Shown one piece after another: positions 1 through 4,913 of a stretch of 7,297 nt of DNA; the first letter of the stretch is position 1, and every line of letters starts with the position of its first letter. The notes under the pieces were generated by a model. It saw only the letters and a list, made by a program, of their open reading frames with translations, made no database searches and was not told the origin of the DNA. The position numbers and the translations under genes were made by a program. Origin of the DNA: Planctomycetota bacterium (GTDB lineage: Bacteria > Planctomycetota > PUPC01 > DSUN01); NCBI GenBank assembly GCA_016872875.1, contig VGYW01000420.1:1-7297 (forward strand), given 5' to 3'.

Positions 1-1
1 C

Positions 2-898
2 TTCAACTGGCACATGGACATCGGCACCAACGTCATGTACTGCCAGGCGTACATCTTCGGGGGCACGGCGCTCTATCCCACGAGGCTCGGGCCGCTGGCG
101 CCGGGGCCTGGCAGCCAGCTCTTCCCGCGCCTGTGCAAGCTGGCCCGCGACCGCGGCGTGCCGGTGTGGTCCTACTTCTGCGCCGGCGCCGACCTCGTGA
201 TGAGCAACCACCGCGGCGACTGGGTCGTGCCCGGCAGCCGGCAGGGTTCCGGCCACGGCTTCCTCGCGCCGGAGTCCGGCTGGACGGATCTGCTCTGCGC
301 CCGGGTTCGGGAGTTCCTCGGGATGTTCCCCGTGGATTGGCTGCTGTTCGACTGGTTTGGCTATGGCGGGCTCAGGCCGGACGATGACCCGGTGGTTCCC
401 GCCGACTACGCCAGGGCGCCGTTCAAGCGCATCATCGGCCGCGAGATGCCGAAGCTGGCGGCGCAGATCACGCCCGACGAGCAGCTCCGCTACAAGCGCG
501 CCGTGCTCACCGAGCAATTCCACCGTCTGCGCGAGGCCGTCAAGACGGCCAGTCCGACTACCAGGATTCTCTTCAACGTCCCCTACTGGAAAGCGGCGGA
601 GGCCATCTGGGCAGACCATCCGATGCTCAACGAGAGCAACGGGCTCTTTGCCGAATGTTCCCGGCCCGAGGTGGTCGAGTGGCTGTTGTCGGTCCGCAAG
701 CCCGGTCAGCGCGTGATGACGACGATCACCGGGCGCACGGAGGCGGGCGAATGCGATCCCCACTCCTGGCGGCGTTGGTACAAGGCCGGCTGCGACTTCT
801 TCGGCTACGCGCATGGCACGCCGCCCGATTTCCGTCCCCGCTCGGCCCATGCCGCGGACGTCGAGATCGTCCGGCAGGCCTTCGCAGCCATGGGATAG
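2..898 (+). CDS. Putative glycoside hydrolase-like TIM-barrel protein, 3' part (start lies left of the window)
   Basis: The frame is open to the left edge: four residues (F-N-W-H) precede the first Met at 14 and no ribosome binding site fits that Met, so the true start is outside the window. About 298 residues are visible, ending in TAG at 896-898. The layout suits a (beta/alpha)8 barrel. Hydrophobic strands end in polar or aromatic residues: GVPVWSYF (about residues 52-59 counted from the edge), VDWLLFDWFGYGG (about 111-123), TRILFNVPYW (about 187-196), GLFAEC (about 214-219) and a late CDFFGYAHGT. A strand carrying a D-W-F/Y motif is common in fucosidase-like and other poorly characterised GH-like barrels, where an acidic residue on such a strand is often catalytic. 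Assigning D117 or nearby Glu residues here is a guess. The C-terminus looks natural. Family and substrate remain uncertain; a non-catalytic barrel is possible. Confidence 0.7.
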   Translation, partial: FNWHMDIGTNVMYCQAYIFGGTALYPTRLGPLAPGPGSQLFPRLCKLARDRGVPVWSYFCAGADLVMSNHRGDWVVPGSRQGSGHGFLAPESGWTDLLCARVREFLGMFPVDWLLFDWFGYGGLRPDDDPVVPADYARAPFKRIIGREMPKLAAQITPDEQLRYKRAVLTEQFHRLREAVKTASPTTRILFNVPYWKAAEAIWADHPMLNESNGLFAECSRPEVVEWLLSVRKPGQRVMTTITGRTEAGECDPHSWRRWYKAGCDFFGYAHGTPPDFRPRSAHAADVEIVRQAFAAMG

Positions 899-942
899 GC
901 GCGCCGGTGGCCGAGCGCAATGATCAGCAGGCAGGAGAGGGT

Positions 943-1119
943 ATGGATGTCTCCTCCCAAGACCGCCTTGAGCGCCGAGATCGGGCGAGGAGCGTGTGGG
1001 ACATCGCCGCCCGGCCGGAGCTGGAGTCCAGAAACCGGGCCTGGAGGGCGCATCTGTGCGTCGTGGAATCCATGCCCAGGGATCTGCACCCCGTCCGGCA
1101 CGTCAACGGCGGACGGTGA
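943..1119 (+). CDS. Small 58-residue ORF, possibly the 5' remnant of a larger gene
   Basis: ATG at 943 is preceded by GGAGAGG (934-940), a strong Shine-Dalgarno sequence at suitable spacing, and lies 44 nt after the stop of the + strand hydrolase-like gene, so it could be cotranscribed with it. The product begins MDVSSQDRLERRDRARSV and continues through a W-D-I-A-A-R-P-E-L stretch and N-R-A-W-R-A-H-L. It is strongly charged and amphipathic with well-spaced hydrophobic residues, unlike the Arg/Pro-rich shadow frames around it. The stop at 1117-1119 comes abruptly after N-G-G-R and no frame downstream continues it convincingly. The helix followed by a segment ending in P-V-R-H-V-N-G-G recalls the N-terminus of a larger soluble enzyme, for example a uroporphyrinogen-decarboxylase-like protein, but that resemblance is from memory and weak. 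It has no signal peptide or membrane segment. It could also be a chance ORF. Confidence 0.35.
   Translation: MDVSSQDRLERRDRARSVWDIAARPELESRNRAWRAHLCVVESMPRDLHPVRHVNGGR
1091..1116. repeat. 7-bp inverted repeat (possible hairpin) at the end of the 58-residue ORF
   Basis: CCGTCCG (1091-1097) is matched by CGGACGG (1110-1116) around a 12-nt loop, and the TGA of the small ORF follows at once. The GC-rich stem would be stable in RNA, but there is no T-tract after it, so a Rho-independent terminator is not supported. It could also be coincidence in GC-rich DNA. Confidence 0.3.
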
Positions 1120-1142
1120 GCGAGACCAGGCCGTAGGGCAAC

Positions 1143-1171
1143 TTGACACCCGTCGGTAGACGGGGTATCTA
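1143..1171 (+). promoter_or_regulatory. Candidate sigma70-type promoter with a hairpin in its spacer
   Basis: A perfect -35 hexamer TTGACA (1143-1148) is followed after exactly 17 nt by TATCTA (1166-1171), which matches the -10 consensus only in its first three bases. The spacer contains a perfect 6-bp inverted repeat with a 4-nt loop (1149-1154 against 1159-1164). That placement would suit an operator, or a structure that affects polymerase binding. Transcription would run rightwards toward the ORF at 1340, about 165 nt away, and on into the antisense side of the - strand operon. TTGACA is rarer than average in such GC-rich DNA, but one such match in 7 kb is still weak evidence. Confidence 0.3.
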
Positions 1172-1339
1172 CAGACCAGACGCTGTGCTCTTCGCCGGTC
1201 GCCTGCCGCGCTTGTCAACCGGCGTTCACACGTGAGGCCGGCGCTGGGCACTGGGGCGCTCTTGTGACTGATTGCGGCGGCCGCGCAGCGGTGACGAACG
1301 GGCTGAGGGGCAGATTCCGAGGAAAGGAGCATCGGCAAC

Positions 1340-1489
1340 ATGAGGCGTGGGCGCCTGGGCGACGGAGTGTTGCTGATCACGATGATGGCGGCTCTGCACG
1401 GCTATAGACCTCCGAGCGCAGGGCCAGCGGCTGGGTTGGCAGCGACGGATCAACGATCAGCAGGTCCGGCACGCCCATGCCCCCGCTGA
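1340..1489 (+). CDS. Possible truncated gene start (signal-peptide-like) running into antisense of the lyase-like gene
   Basis: AAAGGAG (1323-1329) lies 10 nt before an ATG that opens a 49-residue frame. The first 20 or so residues (MRRGRLGDGVLLITMMAAL) have the shape of a signal peptide or membrane anchor: an Arg-rich start, then a hydrophobic run. After about residue 22 the sequence becomes Pro/Ala/Gly-rich because it is now antisense to the - strand lyase-like gene, and it stops at 1487-1489. The change of character at about 1400 coincides with the point where the - strand protein stops looking native. The simplest reading is the 5' end of an exported-protein gene cut off at a junction. 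A chance ORF with a chance ribosome binding site is the alternative. Confidence 0.25.
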   Translation: MRRGRLGDGVLLITMMAALHGYRPPSAGPAAGLAATDQRSAGPARPCPR

Positions 1490-1925
1490 GATCCGAGCCG
1501 CCCTCCTTCCATAGTTGCATGAGCTGGGCCGAGAGTTCCGGATTGCTGCGGCGGAACAGGGTGCCGAGGATGCCGGGGAAGGACGAGCTGCCGGGCCGTC
1601 CGTCGCCCTCGCAGATCAGGGTGCGGATACCCCAGCGCGGGTCCACGGGCGTCATGAGCTGCATGTGATAGCGCGCGAAGCGCTGCAGGATCCCGGACTT
1701 GGGCCGGTCCTCGGCGATGCCGCTGTTGGCCAGGGCAGTCCAGGCGTAGAAGGAGGTCGAGGAGGCGCCGATGTAGTGCGGGCAGCTCACCCCCACGCCG
1801 TCGGCGGAATACTCGGTCCGAAGCAGCATGTCGAAGCAGCGGCCGGCGTCCTTCAGCCACTCCCTGGCCATCGGGTGGTCCGAGTTGGCGCAGGCCATCA
1901 CCACCAGGCCGCTTTCGGCTGGAAG
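1377..1925 (-). pseudogene. Downstream fragment of the lyase/heparinase-like gene, frame-shifted and truncated at its 3' end
   Basis: Recognisable protein begins near A-E-S-G-L-V-V-M-A (about 1925) and runs for about 170 residues. It is a helix-rich segment with G-V-G-V-S-C-P-H-Y-I-G, S-S-T-S-F-Y-A-W-T and D-P-R-W-G-I-R-T, consistent with an alpha/alpha-toroid of the heparinase II/III or related lyase type. It is out of frame with the N-terminal part upstream. The upstream stop TGA and an internal ATG (1898-1896) overlap as TGATG, so coupled translation of a 173-residue piece is conceivable. The end is unnatural: after a plausible L-R-S-E-V-Y (about 1405) only R-A-E-P-P-S-S remains before TGA at 1379-1377. 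Toroid lyases normally continue into a beta-sheet domain that is absent here. Family assignment is by pattern and uncertain; loss of function is inferred from the frame break and truncation. Confidence 0.6.
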
Positions 1926-2758
1926 TCCGCACCGGAGAGGTCGAGCACCCAGTTGTTGGGGTGCGTCTCCTGCGTGCCGTCCTTGTCGCCGTACCAGCCC
2001 CACCACTCCCAGGCCAGCTCGTCCTTGTCCTCCTTGAACTCCTTGAACTTGTACTTCTCGTCCGGGCCGAGGTCGAACTCCTCGTCCAGCTCGATCACGC
2101 GCGAGCCGGCCCAGAGCCCGACGGTCGGGGCGTGGCGGCGCCCGTTGTCGAAGGTCGTGGTCACCCGGGCCGCCACATGCACCGGCCCCTCCTGCAACAG
2201 CTCGAGATTCGAGCCGACGGGCTTGGCCGTGGTCGTGGCGTAGGCGTTCGAGCCGGTCCACTTGCCGGAGGCCAGGCGGATGCCGAGGATCGGCCCATCG
2301 GCCTTGCCGCTTGCCGCCAGCTTGACGGCGGTATGCGGGTTGGCGAGGACCCGGAACCCGTCGCCGCTCTCGACGCGGAGTTGAGTTTCGACGGGGCCGG
2401 CCTTGGCGGTGTCGAGACGGATCTCCGTGGCGCGGTCCCTGGCCAGCTTGTCGATGAGGAAGCGGACGGCGGCGCTCTTGACCGAGCCGTCGGCGTGCCG
2501 TTCGAGGACCTGCGCCTGGGCCGGGATCGGCCGGCCGTCGCGGGTCACCGCCGGCAGGAGCGCCTTGCCCTCGCCCGCCGTCTTGCCGGGCCATTCGTCG
2601 GGCTTGAACTCCACGGACCAGGCGATGGGCTCCTCCGCCCAGTCGCGGCCGATGGTGTCGCGGATGGCCAGGGTCCGCTCCGCCGCGTTGGCCGTGAACG
2701 TCGTGGCCAGGCAAATCGCCGCCGTGGCGAGAAACGGCGTTGTCGTCCTTTTCTTCAT
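1898..2758 (-). CDS. Secreted lyase/heparinase-like protein, N-terminal portion (broken by a frame change)
   Basis: The start is ATG at 2758-2756. AGGAGG lies 5 nt upstream (2769-2764) and the first 27 residues form a textbook signal peptide: M-K-K-R, a hydrophobic run, then T-A-N-A-A, probably cleaved near Ala25/Ala26. Upstream in-frame Met codons lack these marks. The next 240 or so residues are beta-rich, with I-R-D-T-I-G-R-D-W, a substrate-modification-like P-I-P-A-Q-A-Q-V, an aromatic cluster E-W-W-G-W-Y-G (about 251-257) and H-P-N-N-W-V-L-D-L. The layout recalls the N-terminal RIFT-barrel/beta domain of PcRGLX/YetA-like exo-rhamnogalacturonan lyases, or of heparinase-like proteins, which are much longer. 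The frame stops at residue 286 (TGA 1900-1898) while the native-looking sequence resumes in another frame. It is the last gene of the - strand series, 52 nt after the preceding stop. The predicted location is periplasmic or extracellular. Confidence 0.7.
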   Translation of the reverse strand: MKKRTTTPFLATAAICLATTFTANAAERTLAIRDTIGRDWAEEPIAWSVEFKPDEWPGKTAGEGKALLPAVTRDGRPIPAQAQVLERHADGSVKSAAVRFLIDKLARDRATEIRLDTAKAGPVETQLRVESGDGFRVLANPHTAVKLAASGKADGPILGIRLASGKWTGSNAYATTTAKPVGSNLELLQEGPVHVAARVTTTFDNGRRHAPTVGLWAGSRVIELDEEFDLGPDEKYKFKEFKEDKDELAWEWWGWYGDKDGTQETHPNNWVLDLSGADFQPKAAWW

Positions 2759-2763
2759 CGCAT

Positions 2764-2769
2764 CCTCCT
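2764..2769 (-). promoter_or_regulatory. Ribosome binding site AGGAGG of the lyase-like gene
   Basis: A perfect AGGAGG on the - strand, 5 nt from ATG 2758-2756, decides this start over the upstream in-frame Met at 2827, which would lengthen the protein by 23 charged residues ahead of the signal peptide. Confidence 0.85.
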
Positions 2770-2810
2770 GTTCTGTGGATTCCGTGACTGCGCGGCTGCC
2801 CTTCTGCTTC

Positions 2811-3719
2811 TCATTTGGATTGACCACTGTCGCCCGTTGCCGATTGGCCCGCCTGGAAGCGGATGCAGTCCTTGCCCGGGGCGGCGCCGAGGATGACGCG
2901 GAAGATCTTCAGGTCGGTCGCCTCCGCGGGCTGCTCCCCGGCCGGCGCGATGAGCACGCCGCGGATCTGCTCCAGGGCCTTGCGCATCAGGGCCGGATCG
3001 GGCAGGGCGTCGGCCTGCTTGTGCGACCGGATGGCGCCGTTGTAGCCGAACAGGGCGACCTGCGCGTCGGGTTTGGTCTGGTCCGACCAGGCGTCCTGGA
3101 TCGGCCAGGTTTTGTCCATGCCCCCATTCGAGGCGACGCTCCCCAGGACGGCCACGGCAGCCTTGCTTCCGTCCCCGGTCAGCCGCGCGATGGGCTTCTC
3201 CCGCTTGTCGAACATGGCGCCGATGACGGTGCAGAGGCCGCGGAAGCCGTCCACGCTCAAGATCGGCTCCCGCTTCTCCTCCGTCTGCTGGAAGCGCTTG
3301 TCATGCGCCATGTGCCAGGAGGCGGAAGCCAGCGTCAGCCGGCCTGAGGAGGCCGGCGAAAGGTCCAGCAAAGCCGCCGGGTAATCGAAGTCGCCCTCGT
3401 ACCAGAAGGTCTCGCCCACGAGCTGGCCGCCGTCGGCCACGTCGAGCAGCCGGCAGCCGGAGCTGGAGGCGCCGCAGAGGAAGGCCACCTGGTTCTTCGC
3501 CTCGGCGGCCGGGTTGCCGCGCGCCTTCACGCCGGTGAGGCAGCCGCTGAAGTGGCCGCAGGTCATGGTGACCTCGCTCTTCACCAGGCCGTCCACGTTC
3601 ACGGCGTTCCGGCAGCGCTGGTCGCCGCTGCCGTTGGTGTTCAGCTGCTCCGTGTAGATGCGGCCGTGCTCCTGGTCGGCGTCCTCCACGACGATTCCGT
3701 CCGCGCCGTTGTCGCCCGT
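2811..3719 (-). pseudogene. C-terminal half of the second beta-helix (pectate-lyase-3-like) gene, out of frame with its N-terminal half
   Basis: From about 3719 native-looking sequence runs for some 302 residues to TGA at 2813-2811. It begins with D-N-G-A-D-G-I-V-V-E-D and continues with E-H-G-R-I-Y-T-E-Q-L-N. It aligns by eye with the second half of the intact paralogue: N-V-D-G-L-V-K-S against V-I-D-G-L-D-E-T, F-W-Y-E-G against I-W-Y-E-G, and a matching G-L-C-T-V-I-G against R-L-M-V-G-Q-L. The match covers the second beta-helix and the C-terminal beta region, roughly residues 512-690 of the paralogue. The C-terminus adds about 100 residues with a globular alpha/beta feel (S-V-A-S-N-G-G, D-L-K-I-F-R-V-I-L-G). 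No start codon with a ribosome binding site opens this frame, so it is a displaced part of the upstream gene, not a gene of its own. A Met at 3827 opens the frame earlier, but the residues from there to 3720 are shadow sequence. Confidence 0.7.
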
Positions 3720-4857
3720 TGCCGAGGCAGGCCTCGTCCTTGAGCACGTTCTTTCCCTGGTCGTCAAGGAACTCCACCTCGGCCAAGCGCATGCGGGGGG
3801 TGCCGCTGGCGTTGGCCGGGATCTCAAGACGGAAGACCGTGGCGGCCCGCGGCTGGCCGATCGCGAATTCCTTGCGCACCTGGGAGCCGGCGTCCATCTC
3901 CTTGGAGCGCAGGAAGACGTTCTCGTAGCAGTGGTAGTTGCCCATGCGGTTGTGGACGCCCTTGCCGCAATCCTCGAAGAGACAGTACCAGACCCAGATG
4001 TCGAGCGTGTTCCAGTTGATGGTGGAGATGCCCTCCTTGCAGCGCAGGAACTTGCAGCGCAGTACCGCGGTCTCGGCGATGCCCTGCTCCTCGCAGTTGC
4101 CGAAGTTCAGGGCGATGCCTTTAATGTCCTTGAAGACCAGGTCGCTGTGCTCGCAGTAGGTCGCAAAGCCGCCCGCCCGCACCAGGGCCCCGTTGGCCTT
4201 GCCGCGGCCGTCGAAGGTGAGCCGGCTCACCTTGCAGTACCAGGAGTCGTAGCGCAGCATGAGGGCGGGATTCTTGTCGTCGCCCGCCGGCCCGTCCCAG
4301 ACAAGCGCGGTCGTGGCCGGGTCCTCGCCGACCAGGTTCGAGCCCAGGTAGTCCTGGTGCGCCTTGCGTAGCGTGGAGAGCATCTTGGTTATCCGGTAGG
4401 TGCCGGCCGGGAAATAGAGCACGCACCAGCCATTCTTCTGGACGGTCTTCATGTCGTCCAGGGCCTTCTGGATGGCGGTCGTGTCGTCGGTCTCGCCGTC
4501 GCCGGCCGCGCCGTAGTCGGTCTTGACGTTCTTCCAGCTCGGGAAGGGGCCCACGAACTCCTCGGCCGTGTCGTAGAACTCCATCCGTTCATCCACCGGG
4601 GTCGGTTCACCCGGGACCGCGGGCTTCTTGGCGGCGATGGGCTTGGCCTTGGGCGACTTCTCGGCCGGCGTCGGGGCCTCCACCTTCGGGGCGGGGGGCG
4701 GGGCGCTGGTTTTCGGCGGTGCCGGCGGGGGCTGGTCCGGGGGGATCTCGATGGTCTGGTTGCGGGACGTCACCAAAGCCAGCGCGGCGGCAAACAGGGC
4801 GCATGCCGCGATGCGTGAAGCGAAGTGCCCTTTCATCTGTTCGGTCTTTTCTTCCAT
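3301..4857 (-). CDS. Membrane-anchored beta-helix (pectate-lyase-3-like) protein, N-terminal half; native coding ends near 3718
   Basis: From ATG 4857-4855 the protein has a signal or anchor segment (about residues 9-31, M-K-G-H-F then a run of Ala/Leu/Val). A 55-residue Pro/Ala/Lys-rich linker follows (about 38-88). A pectate-lyase-3-type right-handed beta-helix begins at E-E-F-V-G-P-F-P-S-W (99-108), with the family signature Y-G-A-A-G-D-G-E-T-D-D-T (115-126), F-P-A-G-T-Y-R-I (149-156) and a Cys/Trp-rich coil (C268, C273, C292, C297) matching the upstream paralogue. Similarity to the paralogue stops at about residue 322; a discoidin-like stretch follows, then the frame goes wrong at about residue 380 (3718). 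The remaining codons to TGA 3303-3301 are an Arg/Gly-rich shadow of the other frame. No strong ribosome binding site precedes Met4857; Met4836 and an in-frame ATT at 4878 after AAAGGG are alternatives. Likely role: an envelope-tethered polysaccharide lyase or hydrolase; its catalytic residues cannot be assigned. Confidence 0.65.
   Translation of the reverse strand: MEEKTEQMKGHFASRIAACALFAAALALVTSRNQTIEIPPDQPPPAPPKTSAPPPAPKVEAPTPAEKSPKAKPIAAKKPAVPGEPTPVDERMEFYDTAEEFVGPFPSWKNVKTDYGAAGDGETDDTTAIQKALDDMKTVQKNGWCVLYFPAGTYRITKMLSTLRKAHQDYLGSNLVGEDPATTALVWDGPAGDDKNPALMLRYDSWYCKVSRLTFDGRGKANGALVRAGGFATYCEHSDLVFKDIKGIALNFGNCEEQGIAETAVLRCKFLRCKEGISTINWNTLDIWVWYCLFEDCGKGVHNRMGNYHCYENVFLRSKEMDAGSQVRKEFAIGQPRAATVFRLEIPANASGTPRMRLAEVEFLDDQGKNVLKDEACLGNGRQRRGRNRRGGRRPGARPHLHGAAEHQRQRRPALPERRERGRPGEERGHHDLRPLQRLPHRREGARQPGRRGEEPGGLPLRRLQLRLPAARRGRRRPARGRDLLVRGRLRLPGGFAGPFAGLLRPADAGFRLLAHGA
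3722..3888 (-). other. Discoidin-like (F5/8 type C-like) segment replacing the middle of the second beta-helix gene
   Basis: About 55 codons in frame with the N-terminal half encode K-E-F-A-I-G-Q-P-R-A-A-T, then F-R-L-E-I-P-A-N-A-S-G and R-L-A-E-V-E-F-L-D-D-Q-G-K-N-V-L. The order is an aligned beta strand, a polar turn, then an L-A-E-(I/V)-E-(F/V)-D-x-x-G-K strand, which recalls the beta-sandwich of F5/8 type C carbohydrate-binding modules. The segment is too short for a whole module (usually about 130-150 residues). It begins right after S-K-E-M-D, where the paralogue has S-K-K-A-D and continues its helix, and it ends at the frame break. The domain identity is inferred from pattern only. Confidence 0.45.
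4534..4569. repeat. 36-bp near-identical direct repeat, copy 1
   Basis: It matches 7032-7067 at 34 of 36 positions. It encodes the E-E-F-V-G-P-F-P-S-W entry to the first beta-helix domain and reflects common ancestry of the two tandem paralogues. It could serve as a recombination or misassembly site. Confidence 0.85.
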
Positions 4858-4913
4858 GGCGGGGTTCCATTCTTTAATCGTTGTGTTTCCCTTTCTTGTG
4901 AGTATCCGTCCGT

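Larger units (their letters stand above)
899..1376. other. Gene-poor junction region between + strand and - strand blocks
   Basis: These 478 bases hold no full-length gene. Frames on both strands stay open for up to 190 codons, but their translations are rich in Arg, Pro, Ser and Ala with no domain-like pattern, as expected for shadow frames in GC-rich DNA. What can be supported is a 58-residue ORF with a good ribosome binding site (943-1119), a 7-bp inverted repeat ending it (1091-1116), a promoter-like TTGACA element (1143-1171) and the start of a second small ORF at 1340. I see no tRNA, rRNA or transposase fragment, and no T-tracted terminator. The pattern of gene beginnings without gene ends suggests deletion scars or misjoined sequence. 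Confidence 0.5.

Noticed and set aside
899..1376. Mobile element or attachment site at the junction region
   Set aside because: No transposase or integrase fragment, terminal inverted repeats, target duplication or tRNA end could be found.
805..1380. - strand open frame of about 191 codons covering the gene-poor region
   Set aside because: Arg/Pro/Ser-rich, overlaps the end of the hydrolase-like gene, and no ribosome binding site or domain pattern; judged a chance frame.
1961..2896. Long + strand open frame of about 311 codons opposite the lyase-like gene
   Set aside because: Leu/Val/Arg/Gly-rich product without domain pattern; it lies antisense to a gene with signal peptide and ribosome binding site, as GC-rich DNA often produces.
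2403..3347. Long + strand open frame of about 314 codons spanning the 3' end of one - strand gene and the 5' end of the next
   Set aside because: It crosses two supported genes and their ribosome binding site, and its composition is that of a shadow frame.
3710..3730. Programmed ribosomal frameshift as the explanation of the frame change in the second beta-helix gene
   Set aside because: No slippery heptamer of the A-AAA-AAG type is seen here, and a frameshift would not explain the missing 250 residues.
3658..4371. + strand open frame of about 237 codons opposite the second beta-helix gene
   Set aside because: Low-complexity Val/Ala/Leu/Gly product antisense to a clearly recognisable beta-helix domain.
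4607..4870. Alternative - strand frame starting MEPRHGRKDR just upstream of the second beta-helix gene
   Set aside because: It reads the linker region in the wrong frame; the in-frame protein has a membrane segment and a family signature.
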